NCBI GenBank assembly: GCA_963556255.1
Contig: OY744605.1
Span: 86,705,539-86,769,538 of the forward strand
Direction: 5' to 3'
Source of the DNA: Allolobophora icterica
Lineage: Eukaryota > Annelida > Clitellata > Crassiclitellata > Lumbricidae
DNA length: 64,000 bases
Below are positions 34,272 to 45,210 of the stretch, one piece after another (the stretch's first letter is position 1; the number at the start of each line of letters is the position of its first letter). A model generated the notes under the pieces. The model was not told the DNA's origin, ran no database searches, and worked only from the letters and a program-made list of their open reading frames with translations. The translations under genes and the position numbers were made by a program.

Positions 34272-35293
34272 TCAACATCCGCAGCAGAACCACCTGCAGT
34301 TACAGAAGCTGATCGTAAGAAAAGGCGTCTATTGTCTCTGATTGATGGAGACAATTTGCTTCTATCGCATTCGATTCCCTGTCTATTATTGTAGAAGACT
34401 TGGTCGATGGAGCTTCAGGTCCATCACAGAGAAAATCCAGGTCGGAGGTCATTCACGTGACCAACTCTGCTCAGTTCAGCGGATTTGGTCACTTCACCAA
34501 TTGCACCAAAACGTCACTCACATAAATTATGAGGTCAACGCAGAAGTCTGAGTTACAGAATGACTGCGACTCCGAATGAGAAGAAGGAGATTGTCGAGTA
34601 TACGAGATAGTAGCTTTCTGTCTGTCTCCTTGTCTCTGTGTTTCTATCTCTTTTCCTCTGTCTCTATGTCTGTCTCTCTCGCCAGAGGAACTTATTTATA
34701 GCAGGTGACGCACAGTGACCAGCCAAGCGTGACAATCTTCTCTGCCAAGAGCCCCACTGAGCAACAATAACTCGAGCGGATGAGGAACTCTTTATCGCTA
34801 GATGTAACACATTCAAAGCTACCGTCCTTGGCAAGGGCAAGAGCCGAGGGAAGGGCAGCGATTGGGGAGAGAGGGTGAGGGAGAGGGTGGCAGGCTTTGC
34901 TCAGATGCCTTGTACACGTACAATGTAAGAGGAACACTTAGAGAGGGTTAACACCCAAAAGACTGATGCGGGTGGACAGTTGACTAACTCAAGCGCAGTT
35001 CATAATCGACCAATGACAGAAACAGGGGCTTTCCCAAGTTTTACTTCAGTTTTTCGTAAACTTAATCGCATAAATTTTCCTGAATGACGGAAGTCTCTTC
35101 GTCCCTGGCAATCGTATTTAATCGATCTTAAGATGAGATCGATCGATCGATCGATCTAGAACTGGAGACAATGATGATGATCGCTCATTCCACTCATTCC
35201 AATCGCCGTCGCTTCCATTAACTATGACTGGAGGTTCCACGGTACACGGATCAAACCATTAGAATGACCTGCACAGAGGAGACACAAAAGGAC
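34272..35293. other. upstream DNA of ELF-like gene, no exon identified
   Basis: Probably contains the 5' UTR intron of the ELF-like gene. I see no clear promoter. A (GATC)n run lies at about 35137-35156. Confidence 0.4.
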
Positions 35294-35387
<94 letters not shown>

Positions 35388-35525
35388 GGACGGACGGACG
35401 GACGGACGGACGGACAGACACACAGACACACAGACAGACACACAGACAGACATACACACAGACACAGACACACAGGCAGGCAGACAGGCAGGCAGGCAGA
35501 CAGACAGACAGACAGATAGACAGGC
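35294..35525. repeat. (GACA)n tetranucleotide array
   Basis: About 95 bp of pure GACA, then GACG units, then mixed CACA/GGCA. The long Cys/Ser/Val frames on the other strand are artefacts. Confidence 0.96.
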
Positions 35526-36012
35526 TTGGTCGATGGAGATTACAGACAGACACACAGGCAGTGACGAATAGAGATGCAAAGGGATATATATATATCATAG
35601 GAATAGGATGGTTCGCGGATAGGTTGGTGCTGGTGAAAATGTCACACTGGAATAATTAAATTAAAATCAGTATCACCGTCGAATGTTTTAGGACGAAAAG
35701 TTGCGATTAGTTATGGATTTACCTTCACCACCCGTTAGTGGTCTACAATAAAAAATTACCGGAACAGATAAGGAAAAAAAGAGGTATAAACTTTGATTCC
35801 GGTCAACAAACGAAGAAAAGGGATGGGCACCGTAAATTAATCTACTGCGAAACCCTTACACCTACGAGGCAAAGGCGATCATTGTGTACAAAGTGAATCT
35901 GACCTACTTCAGACTGCTACAGAGTTATACACAAGAGGTCTGCTTTCAGGGTGGCAACAGAAACCTCTCTGTAAATACTGCCTACAACACGAAGATCCGT
36001 AAGTCAGTCAGT

Positions 36013-36810
36013 ATGTCAAAAAAATTAACAAGAGTTGACGAATTGGTGGATTTACTCAGAGATGAGAAGTCAACCGACCTTATAGTTGAAAGGCTGGAGC
36101 AATCGGACTCGCTGACTTCAGCAATCGAGCAAATGATCAGCAAAAAAATCGACAGAATCATGGATAAGGTACTGGCAAAACTTGATCCAGTGATTGATAA
36201 AAAAATTAATGACATTCTTCAACCTAAACTTGAAAGTATAACAACCGAGCAACAGCTAATCAGAGAAGAGAATGCGCATTTGAGGGGTCGTATCGAATAT
36301 CTGGAGACTGAGGCAAGACACTCAAATCTGGTTCTGCATGGAGTTCAGGAACACTTCATTGGAACAGGATCGAAAGATGCTGCGGACAAGGAGGCACTTG
36401 AAGCTACTCTCAGCCTCTGTAACCAAACCTTGGAACTCAACATCTCTCCAGGCGACATTTCTCTGGCATTCAGACTACCTAAAAAGGGCAAAGAAAGCCA
36501 TAGACCAATCATTGCAAGGTTCACATCTCAAAGAATAAGAAACCTGATCTATAGCTCAAGAATGAAACTACGGAACACCCCCATATTTGTAAACGAACAT
36601 CTCACTTCACATAACGCTCAAATCTATGCAAAAGCAAGGGCGCTGGTAAAGGAGGGCAAGGCTACAAAGACCTGGACGGCAGGAGGCCAGGTTTTTATCC
36701 TGACGGCGGGAACCTCAAGTTCAAAACCAGTGAAACTGTCTTCCATGCAGGACGTGCAGGCTCTGAGTAAACCGACCATGGGCTTAGAATCGCCGTCCGG
36801 TGGTCATTGA
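36013..36810 (+). CDS. LINE ORF1 protein (coiled coil plus RNA-binding domain)
   Basis: 265 residues from the ATG at 36013 (the frame is open further left, to about 35884, with no ATG). A heptad-rich coiled coil covers about 20-105, then NLVLHGVQE opens an RRM-like domain as in L1- and CR1-type ORF1 proteins, ending in a basic C-terminal part with ARALVKEGKATKTW. Known role of the family: trimeric RNA chaperone that binds the element's RNA. Confidence 0.85.
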   Translation: MSKKLTRVDELVDLLRDEKSTDLIVERLEQSDSLTSAIEQMISKKIDRIMDKVLAKLDPVIDKKINDILQPKLESITTEQQLIREENAHLRGRIEYLETEARHSNLVLHGVQEHFIGTGSKDAADKEALEATLSLCNQTLELNISPGDISLAFRLPKKGKESHRPIIARFTSQRIRNLIYSSRMKLRNTPIFVNEHLTSHNAQIYAKARALVKEGKATKTWTAGGQVFILTAGTSSSKPVKLSSMQDVQALSKPTMGLESPSGGH

Positions 36811-37626
36811 GACTCTTCAAGTTCCTGCTTCACCTGGCCGAACCATTCTACATTCTTCCTTGGGACGACTGCTACTCTCATCTCATCAGGTCCAGCCTCC
36901 AACCAACTGCACAGAATTCTCTACGGATCGACTGTTCCTCTCATTCATCCAAGTCTTGAGCACTCGTTTCCATCCCCCAATCTGCGGCGCAGAACCCCTA
37001 ACTCTATAGGATCTCGGGTCCTGCTTTCACTTATGGACCATTGAGTGAGTTGAATGAGTTACTGTGACTTACTAACTTTATGACTCTTGCTCTGGAACAA
37101 AAACTATCTCTTTTTCTCGACTCATTAGGCCAGATTCGTTTAGATAAAGATTATTGTTGGAATAAGAACTGTTGTCAATTTTAATAAATATTACATTAAC
37201 ATAGCAGGGCTAGAGAAAGTACGGCGAACTTATTTAAAGGGCAGCACTTACCTGAAATCGTGATCAAATTAGGATGATCTTAGAAGTGGGGTCAGGACCG
37301 GTTCAGCTCCTGTATTATAAGTGTTTTGTTACTCGTGATTTTTGGAATTAATTCTGTTTTTCACTGAAGGTTCTCAGTCCCTCGACTCGATCGTGGTATG
37401 ATTTAGCTTGAACGGAACTCTAATTGATTGCTTTGTTTACTTGATGCTTTTCTTTTTCTTCTTTTCTTCTTTGTTTTGATGTTAGTTGGACTTCTTTTGG
37501 TTGTTATAGCTTATTTACAGTTTGTCATTGTTAGATTGATTGATACCTTGGTTAATCTCGGATCGAATTTAGATCCCTACCGATTCTTTCAGCTGTATTG
37601 TTGTTAGATGGTTGATCACTCTTGTG

Positions 37627-40600
37627 ATGTCAAAGGTGTGGCAACTCTCCGCTGTCATTAACCTGTCTGATATAATACCATCTGGGGGCGCTGGGGGCGG
37701 GGCTTCTCCTCAACCAGCTAGGCTCAATAATAATATTGAAGATATTTATAGTGCAGGGCCTATTGAGTCGCAGGCACTTAGCCCTAATTCAACACTGGGG
37801 AAGGCGAACTTATTCAGCTCCCTGAGCTATACTGAGGTAACGCCTAATGTGAGAATAGAGGAACTGGAGATTGAAATAAACTCTCTTCAGGACACAGAAT
37901 TAGAGGTCTTTACACAGGCTCCGGATAACACTAAAGCATGCAATGGTGATGATATCGATCCTGACCAAAATCTGTTTAGAACTTCGTCATGGTCTAGTAA
38001 CTATACCTCCCTGGATAATCTACAATTTACTTTAATGCAGGATCAGAGCAGAGAGAAGAATCTAACAGCCGTACATATTAACTGTAGAAGTGTATTGCCC
38101 AAAATAAAAGAGATAAATGAACTGATTGATAAAACGCATCCAACAGTAATTGCATTAACGGAGACTTGGTTGGAGGATGATCTCTCGGATTGTATTCAAA
38201 TTCCTGGCTATACTTTTATTGGCAAAGCAAGGAAAGAAGGTAGGGGTGGAGGGGTTGCATTTTTAATGGAAACTGACCTTAATTATGTGGTTATTAATCC
38301 TAGGGAGAAAATGGAAGACTACGCAGCATTCGAAAGTCTCTTTATCAGAATTAAAATGAAAACTTGTTCTCCCCTAATTGGTTGCATCTATAGAGCACCT
38401 GGTTCAAATCTTACGGAATTCCAAACTGAATTTGATCAGCTAACTTCTGAAATTGGGGAAAGGAATAAAGAAATTATATTGCTTGGTGATTATAACATAG
38501 ATCTACTAAAAGTTAATGAACATAGAGACACTAATTTTTTCTATAATAGCATAATATCCCACCATTACCTTCCAGCAATTACTAAACCTACTAGAATTAC
38601 AGAAAACTCCAAAACTTTAATTGATAATATCTTTTGTACCAATTGGGCCAAAATGAAATTCGCATCAATCATAATTTCGGATTTATCAGATCACCTCCCA
38701 ATTATTGCTCAATTTTCTCTTGAAAAATATAACACAAAAGAGGCGGAATATGCAAATCAAAGATCAATTACCCCAAAAGGACTTGAAAATTTTACTAGAG
38801 CGCTTGAGGGAACTAGTTGGGAACTTGTTAGTCAGTATTCGCAATTAGGATTAGTTAATGAGGCGTATGAATCATTCATCTCCATTTACAAGAAGCTTTA
38901 CTCCGAGGCATTTCCAATTCAACATAAGAAGAGCGATAAAATGAAAAAAACTAGGAACGTCTGGATGACGCCTGGACTTTTGAAGTCTTGTAAAAGAAAA
39001 AACTTATTATATACTAAGTATATAAAAAACCCAACCGCGGAAAATAAAAAGATTTCTACGTCTTATAGAAATAAATTTAAGTCACTAAGAATACTCACAG
39101 AAAAGAACTACTATAAGACTGAATTTGAAAAATCTCATAATGACATTAAGTCTACTTGGAAAGTTATTCGTTCGGCAATGCGGCTGAACGCGAGAAATAT
39201 GAAAATAAATGCACTGATGATTGGTGAAAACAGAATTGAGGATCCTGGAGCAATAGCAAATCAATTCAATGATTACTTCCTTAATCTGCCTAGGATGTTA
39301 GCTAATGAAGTACCTGTCACCCAAACCTCGTACAAAGAGTACTTACCGAAGCCTAACTTGAACTCCATGGGGCTGATCCTAACTACGCCAGAGGAATTAC
39401 TGAGAATAGGCAAAACTCTAAAAAAAACCCACTCCAAAGGACTAGATGACATTGATCCTTATGTCGGACTACAACTTATCCATCTAGTTACTCTTCCTCT
39501 TTCTGAAATTATAAATAGTTCTCTACAGAACGGAATAGTACCGGAATCTCTGAAAATGGCGAAAGTAGTGCCTATACTTAAAAAAGGGAACAAAGAGGAT
39601 ATTACAAATTATAGGCCTATTTCGATCCTGCCATTATTTGCAAAATTTTTCGAAAAGGTTATGTACGATAGATTAATCTCGTATATTAAAAAAACTAACA
39701 TGATACATCCATCCCAACATGGCTTTCAAGCGGGTCACTCGACATTCATGGCACTCTTGGATATGGAAGAAATAATATCCAAATCTATCGATAATAATGA
39801 ATATTCTGTGGGGGTGTTTTTGGACCTTGCCAAGGCTTTCGACACCGTAAGTCATAAAATACTACTAAAAAAACTAAGCCACTACGGGATCAGGGGAATA
39901 CAGTTAAAATGGTTTCAGAGTTACTTAGATAATCGTAAGCAAAGTGTTGAATGTAAGGGTGCCATTTCGGGTTTGGGTGACATTGCCTTCGGAGTCCCCC
40001 AAGGCTCCAATCTTGGGCCAATCCTCTTTTTAATTTATATTAATGATCTAGCATCTGTCTCCACTGCCCTATATTGTATACTGTTCGCAGATGATACGAG
40101 CTTAGTATACTCAAATTCCTCGTATGAAATTCTCATGGAAACAGTGAATCGAGAGTTAAGGAAGGTGAATGACTGGTTTCATGCGAACAAACTTACACTC
40201 AATACTGACAAAACAAATTTAATCATTTTCAAATCACATAGGAAAATCAAACCCGTAAACTGGCTATTCCATCTTAATGACCATCCGATTACACAAGTGG
40301 AGAATACTAAGTTCCTGGGAGTCTTTATAGACCAACACCTTAATTGGAAAGCACATTTAGACTATATTTCGTTGAAAATTGCAAAGAACACAGGTATACT
40401 CTCAAGAATAGCCTATTTACTCCCTCAAGACATCAGAAAAAGTTTATACTTTACATTAATATACCCCTACTTATCCTACTGTAATTTCATATGGGCATCC
40501 AATTATCCGTCTCGTTTACAAAAACTGAACACTTTACAAAGAAAAGCCATAAAAATGATTGCTGGAGTGGAATACAGAGCCTCATCTCACATTATCTTTA

Positions 40601-40926
40601 CTAAGCTGAAGTTGTTAAACATCATTCAAATCAGAAACTATCAAATAGCAGAACTATTCTATCGCTTCGAGCATGCTATGCTGCCTATGTCTTATGCTAA
40701 TTACTTCGCTAAAGCATCGATGACCCACACATATCTCACAAGGGGAGCACAACTATATAGACCCATAAAAGTTCGCACGAATCTTAGAGCTTTTAATATT
40801 AAAGCACTGGGACCGCAGATCTGGAATTCTATTCCACTACATATTAAGACAGCACAAAGTAGGAGACAGTTTAGGATTCTTTTGAAGGAGTTTCTCTTAG
40901 CAACATCTTCTAGTGCAGCGACTTAA
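37627..40926 (+). CDS. LINE ORF2 protein: APE endonuclease and reverse transcriptase
   Basis: 1099 residues from the ATG at 37627. APE-type endonuclease from about 146 (VHINCRSVLPK, ALTETWL) to the SDHLP box near 354; reverse transcriptase with NYRPISIL near 661, FLDLAKAFDTV, GVPQGSNLGP near 789 and FADD near 820; the usual CR1/L2-type C-terminus with RTNLRAFNIKALGPQIWNSI. No RNase H or PHD finger is visible. All catalytic motifs are intact. It would nick DNA and prime reverse transcription at the target. Confidence 0.94.
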   Translation: MSKVWQLSAVINLSDIIPSGGAGGGASPQPARLNNNIEDIYSAGPIESQALSPNSTLGKANLFSSLSYTEVTPNVRIEELEIEINSLQDTELEVFTQAPDNTKACNGDDIDPDQNLFRTSSWSSNYTSLDNLQFTLMQDQSREKNLTAVHINCRSVLPKIKEINELIDKTHPTVIALTETWLEDDLSDCIQIPGYTFIGKARKEGRGGGVAFLMETDLNYVVINPREKMEDYAAFESLFIRIKMKTCSPLIGCIYRAPGSNLTEFQTEFDQLTSEIGERNKEIILLGDYNIDLLKVNEHRDTNFFYNSIISHHYLPAITKPTRITENSKTLIDNIFCTNWAKMKFASIIISDLSDHLPIIAQFSLEKYNTKEAEYANQRSITPKGLENFTRALEGTSWELVSQYSQLGLVNEAYESFISIYKKLYSEAFPIQHKKSDKMKKTRNVWMTPGLLKSCKRKNLLYTKYIKNPTAENKKISTSYRNKFKSLRILTEKNYYKTEFEKSHNDIKSTWKVIRSAMRLNARNMKINALMIGENRIEDPGAIANQFNDYFLNLPRMLANEVPVTQTSYKEYLPKPNLNSMGLILTTPEELLRIGKTLKKTHSKGLDDIDPYVGLQLIHLVTLPLSEIINSSLQNGIVPESLKMAKVVPILKKGNKEDITNYRPISILPLFAKFFEKVMYDRLISYIKKTNMIHPSQHGFQAGHSTFMALLDMEEIISKSIDNNEYSVGVFLDLAKAFDTVSHKILLKKLSHYGIRGIQLKWFQSYLDNRKQSVECKGAISGLGDIAFGVPQGSNLGPILFLIYINDLASVSTALYCILFADDTSLVYSNSSYEILMETVNRELRKVNDWFHANKLTLNTDKTNLIIFKSHRKIKPVNWLFHLNDHPITQVENTKFLGVFIDQHLNWKAHLDYISLKIAKNTGILSRIAYLLPQDIRKSLYFTLIYPYLSYCNFIWASNYPSRLQKLNTLQRKAIKMIAGVEYRASSHIIFTKLKLLNIIQIRNYQIAELFYRFEHAMLPMSYANYFAKASMTHTYLTRGAQLYRPIKVRTNLRAFNIKALGPQIWNSIPLHIKTAQSRRQFRILLKEFLLATSSSAAT

Positions 40927-41475
40927 TCTAGTAGGCCTACAGTAAAAAATGTATCTGGGTCTGGTGGGGGGGGGCCACCCAGCGCCCGATAGTTAAGACT
41001 AGTTAAGTATAGTTAAGGGTAACTAGCGCATCTTTATCCTAATCAACTTCAGTCAATACATAAAAGATGTACAAACTTTCAGTTTATTTTCTTGTTTTTG
41101 CTTAGAGCTCTGTTTAAGAACCATCTACATATCTTGTACATGTCATAGCTTGGGTATCCCCGTCTAGCGGGACTTTGGTCCCTTTGGGGTCGCCCTTTGT
41201 CTCTCCTGGCAAATGTAGCTCTGTCTAAAATTAGCAAATAAAAAAAATCTCGGTCATAGAAATTTAAATGTATACTGCATCCTATTTGTTATCCTCATCA
41301 TGTTAAACTGATTATTAGTACCGAGTATGCAATTGAGGATTATTCTGGTCTTGCACAAAGTCTTCGGAGTGTATACGGATGCTCTAATAATTGAATAATT
41401 TTTCTTGTTACCTGTAAATATGTTTGTTACTGATTGTCAGTTGATACAATAAAGTTATTGAATTGAATTGAATTG

Positions 41476-41481
<6 letters not shown>

Positions 41482-41540
<59 letters not shown>

Positions 41541-41541
41541 C

Positions 41542-41572
<31 letters not shown>

Positions 41573-41575
41573 CAC
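41482..41575. repeat. (TA)n tract at LINE 3' end
   Basis: About 90 bp of TA with TACATA interruptions, directly against the LINE tail. 41576-41805 shows no gene. Confidence 0.95.
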
Positions 41576-41805
41576 ATAGCTACATTGTATATGTAGCATG
41601 GCTTCCAGTTTTCACCTCAAATATCTGACCATCCTTGCGTCGAGATTTTATCCTTCAATCACCAGGTGGCAGCAGTTGTTCTGCAATTGAGTTAACGTGC
41701 GCCATCTACTGAAGCTCAAAGAAGTGAAGCACTGGCGTCACCTAGCGAAAGCCGTCGATATTCAACAGTAAACAAAGTGACCGGAAATCATAATTGATAC
41801 ATTAA

Positions 41806-41945
41806 GAGGTGTGTAGTTGTCCAGTGGTTGAGGTGCTCGACTGTTTAGCCGACTGTCAGGTTAAAATCTACGCCAGGACAGAAATTTTTTCGAGATTTCT
41901 GTTCCACCTGCGCCACCTAGCCAACGGAGCGAAAATGAAGTTGCA
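41806..41945 (+). mobile_element. SINE family 2, 5' half
   Basis: Head TTGTCCAGTGGTTGAGGTGC, then the family hairpin around CAGAAATTTTTTCGAGATTT and CACCTAGCCAACGG. Box B is degraded and the 3' half is absent. Confidence 0.65.
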
Positions 41946-42740
41946 AAATGAAGTTGCTAAATTATGTCATATCCTGGCTGCCTCTACAATATTGCATTTT
42001 CAAATGTTAGTCTAAACCATTGTTCTTGTAATTGTAAAAAGACAATGTACATAGCATCGTCAGTAGGAAACTACTTCTATGATGCTTTACAAACATTGTC
42101 CACTGTCAGCGCTTCCAAAAATCCCACGATGGGACTCTGGACATTGAATTTACGTACAGACTCTACATATCCGGGGTTTGCCTTCGTCGTCAGGACTCAG
42201 AGTCCTGCGTTGCAGACTATTCTGGTTGGCAGATGTTTGGTGGTGGCAAATGAAGAGGGATGGGGACATGTGATTGGTATGGAATATCCTGAATCTATTG
42301 TTAGCAGTTGGGAGTATGGATGCAAACAGAAGGCCGCTAATGAAAGTCTGAATTAAATAACACACCAAGTAGAAGTGGACTAGGTCAATATCCTTTCCAA
42401 GATAGCACTCAGGTATGGGCAAATTTCACAGTAAAATGAAATTGAATTTCAAATTACAAATTACTTAAAAACATTTCTGGAAAACACAAATTACAAATTT
42501 TAAATTACATTAATTACAAATTACTTACAGTATTGCAATCAAGAAATTCAGGCAGGAAACACGTGATTTTTTCACCTTTTCATTTGACAAAGAAGTAAGA
42601 AGACTTTTAACCAAAATTTAAACATGCTTAAATGTAATAGCAGTAATTTGATTTCACAACATCTATGTTTATAAAAAAAAGAGTTAAAACTGCACTTGCT
42701 AAGTAATTCCGAGCATTAGCATTTGCGCTGACAGTAAACA

Positions 42741-42761
42741 ATGTGTGTGTGTGTGTGTGTT

Positions 42762-42801
<40 letters not shown>

Positions 42802-42811
42802 CGCGCGTGCG
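42741..42811. repeat. (GT)n(GC)n alternating tract
   Basis: About 70 bp of alternating purine-pyrimidine with an 18-bp pure GC section, the classical Z-DNA-prone composition. It lies inside the hAT MITE. Confidence 0.93.
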
Positions 42812-42984
42812 TAAAGCATCCTAGAAGTAACTTCCTACCAACAATGCTATATAAATTGTCGTAATTACAATTCCAATTTCAATTACACTATGTAATTTTA
42901 AATTACAAATTTAATTCAATAACAAATTACCATATATGCCTTAATGCAGAACAACAAAATACAAATTACCAATTACAATTCAAG

Positions 42985-43169
42985 CAGGGATTGTTTTAAC
43001 GTGCAATGATGCACAAAATGTGCAACGATAAATTGAAAAGTGCAGTGATGAAAGGCTGCTTGTGCAGGAAATGTATTGCAATTCATAATAATTTATGATT
43101 TTTATTATCGACACTCACTATAAACTCGCGATTTTGTGCAGCGATAAATTTTTCTTAAAACATCCCCTG
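42985..43169. mobile_element. nested small hAT-type MITE
   Basis: Ends CAGGGATTGTTTTAA and, reversed, CAGGGGATGTTTTAA (13 of 15). Flanks TACAATTC (42974-42981, with three extra bases before the element) and TACAATTG. Internal words GTGCAATGATGCAC are inverted. Inserted in the larger MITE. Confidence 0.6.
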
Positions 43170-43504
43170 TACAATTGCAATTCCAATTCCGTAATTTCAA
43201 TTAGCCTACATCAATCAAATAATTGTCTATCCCTGATAGCACAGTAGGATCACTCACAGCGTCTATTTGGGACTATAGTTAGGCCAAATGTCTACAAGGC
43301 CTAATTTCAGAAGACATTGCCATTATTTCCACAAAATTTCATCGCTTTGTCTGTTTATCCGTCTCTGTCACCCCTTTGTACGTCGCTGGACCTATCTGGG
43401 TTCGAACCCCCACTTATCCCCACTTGGTGCCTTAACAGAGGCGCAGCTGACTCCATCTTTGGCTCCGTTTCAGCTGCTGCGTCTAGGCCAAAGCCTGCGC
43501 GTCG

Positions 43505-43577
43505 ATTGGTCAATGTAGTTGTCAATCAATACAGGCGGGGCTAAAGGCGGGGCAAGTTTGTTTAATCCGCCATGTTG
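43505..43577 (+). promoter_or_regulatory. candidate TATA-less promoter: CCAAT, two GC boxes, YY1
   Basis: Inverted CCAAT (ATTGG, 43505-43509), GGCGGGGC at 43534-43541 and again at 43546-43553, and CCGCCATGTTG at 43567-43577, which fits YY1 sites commonly found at start sites. It lies on the strand and side expected for the cadherin gene 2 kb downstream. Confidence 0.55.
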
Positions 43578-43720
43578 ATTTTGGGTCGCTGGTTTCTGCG
43601 GACGATTGTCTCAGATGTGTGTGTGTGGAACGGATGCTTTGTCTTTGATGGATTTGTTGTTAATATGAATTCTTTTTCGCCAGCGGAGATTTCAGAAACG
43701 CCGGATCAGCAACGTTCCAC
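43572..43720 (+). CDS. candidate first exon of the cadherin gene
   Basis: The frame from ATG 43572 is open to a consensus donor CAC/GTGAGT at 43720/43721. If joined to an acceptor after CATCATCTCGGAAG at about 45770, the codon ACA is completed and the cadherin frame continues (...QQRST-CSGTQYNEV). If joined to the more upstream acceptor near 45594 it meets a stop, so then it would be 5' UTR. Which splice is used is not decided by sequence alone. Confidence 0.35.
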
Positions 43721-44274
43721 GTGAGTGATTTCTGTTTGGGAGACGAAATGCGTGAACGAGTTGTTTGTTGCAACAGTCTGTTGTCGTTGTTACGGTTGAC
43801 TTGCGAAGACCGAAGACGATGGATGAGTGGAGGAAGGCAAGGAGTAGATCGCAGTTCTTAAGTTCATTTGCCTTTGCAAGTGTCGATCAAATTATACGGC
43901 CATCAGTTTTCGAATTCTTGCAGGTGGTTTTAATAAACGTCGAGCTGTGGAGGTTAATTGATCACTCTCTCGCTTCCACTACACATGGTCTAGGGTTTCT
44001 CATCTGGAACAGGGTGGAATGTGGCGGTGGGGGAGTGTTTTCATGGGGTGAAGACAGAGCTCGTTTGGGGTTAAGGCAGCCAAATGTTGTGAATGTTTTC
44101 GTATAATATTATGGAACAACGACGACGTTGAAAACTTGAGCGCAATCGTCTGAAAGTTGAAGTCTTGTATTGTGCAATACTCATGGGAGACATGTTCATC
44201 GCAACCTCGACTGCATTAGGGCGCTATATATAAGGTAGCTTATTATAAGACACTTTCAACTCCCACTGCACGTC

Positions 44275-44375
44275 CGTCTCTTAGTGCCAGGCAGTGCCAG
44301 TCTCAAGCCTGGATGGAGGAGGAGGGCGACGCTAATGATCTTTGTTATCACACAGTGTCGTTAAACTGAAACTAC
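44275..44375 (+). repeat. interspersed repeat family D, monomer
   Basis: One unit with CAGTGCCAGTCTCAAGCCTG, GGAGGAGGGCGACGCTAAT and CACAGTGTCGTTAAAC, matching units at 32205 and 62165. Confidence 0.68.
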
Positions 44376-44395
44376 TACACTGATACACTTTCAAC

Positions 44396-44690
44396 TAGGG
44401 GGTGTGGGCTACTGTAATGGTTAGGGTGCTGGACTGTCGATGGAAAGGTCAGGGGTTCAATGCCCTAGTGACATTTAGTTCGAGATTTCTGCTCCACCTG
44501 TGCCCCCAACTCCACTCAGCTATAATAGGTACACTGAGTACATCAGTACACTAAGTGTATACTGCCGGTGGCATGATGAGATGGAGAGGGAGAGGACTGA
44601 CCACCCACCACCATATGCCGAGGCTGAGAAAATGAAGTCGCTAGCATTTCATACCTATGTTTGCCCCAGGGCTAGCTTAAGGGACTTCTT
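44396..44690 (+). mobile_element. SINE family 2, full-length copy
   Basis: tRNA-like head (box B GGGTTCAATGCCC), family hairpin, CACTCAGCTATAATAGG, and the 3' half with AGAGGACTGACCACCCAC and GAAAATGAAGTCG as in 23360-23640. The end runs into (CTTCAT)n. Confidence 0.8.
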
Positions 44691-45055
44691 CATCTTCATC
44701 TTCATCATCATCCTCTTTATCATCATCTTCTTCTTCATCATCTTTTTCATCATCATCTTCTTCATCTTCTCCCTCTCCCTCTCCCTCTCCCTCTCCCTCT
44801 CCCTCTCCCTCTCCCTCTCCCTCTCCCTCTCCCTTTCCCTCTCCCTCTCCCTTTCCCTCTCCTTCTCCTTCTCCTTCTCCTTCTCCTTCTCCTTCTCCTT
44901 CTCCTTCTCCTTCTCCCTCTCCCTCTCCCTCTCCCTCTCAATCTCTCCATCTCCCTCTTCGTCTTCCTCTTTCTCTTCGTCTTCCTAATCCTCTTCCACT
45001 TCTTCTTCTTCTTCGTCGTCGTCTTCTTCTGCTTCTGCCTTTTCCTCTTCCCCTT
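44690..45055. repeat. polypyrimidine region (CTTCAT, CTCCCT, CTTCTC)
   Basis: About 174 bases (44766-44939) are pure pyrimidine on this strand, built of CTCCCT and CTTCTC units, followed by further pyrimidine-rich DNA. Mirror-repeat content makes triplex structure possible. Confidence 0.95.
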
Positions 45056-45060
45056 GTTAA

Positions 45061-45104
45061 GGTGATGGTGATGGTGGTAGTGATGATGATGATGCTAACG
45101 GTTG

Positions 45105-45200
<96 letters not shown>

Positions 45201-45210
45201 CGACGACGAC
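45061..45210. repeat. (GAT)n microsatellite upstream of cadherin exon
   Basis: About 100 bp of pure GAT with imperfect flanks, switching to GAC at the right end. Lies about 390 bp before the cadherin exon. Confidence 0.96.

Larger units (their letters stand above)
35596..41482 (+). mobile_element. full-length CR1-like LINE inserted in (TA)n
   Basis: About 5.9 kb with a 5' UTR, ORF1 (36013-36810), an inter-ORF region of about 800 bp, ORF2 (37627-40926), a 3' UTR with a conserved hairpin word at 41161-41199, AATAAA near 41449, and an (ATTGA)n tail. The left border is 12 bp of (AT)n at 35584-35595 and the right border is (TA)n from 41482, so the target was probably a TA repeat. Both ORFs are open, so the copy is recent and may be competent. 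The 5' edge is an inference from the (AT)n. Confidence 0.88.
42402..43243. mobile_element. hAT-type MITE carrying a nested MITE and GT/GC tract
   Basis: The element is 42410-43235 (826 bp). Ends CAGGTATGGGCAA and, reversed, CAGGGATAGACAA. Flanking 8-mers ATAGCACT and ATAGCACA (7 of 8). The arms are built from AATTACAAATTAC words. No coding capacity. Confidence 0.82.

Noticed and set aside
35222..35659. Cys/Val/Ser-rich or Thr/Asp-rich frames over the GACA array (also 61646-62163)
   Set aside because: Translation of tetranucleotide or 32-bp repeats; all frames are open because the repeat contains no stop.
41964..42356. 130-residue ORF as a gene
   Set aside because: It starts in a SINE remnant, has no domain and no splice context.
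43765..44106. 113-residue ORF downstream of the candidate promoter
   Set aside because: It lies inside the presumed first intron, with no homology I recognise and no splice support.
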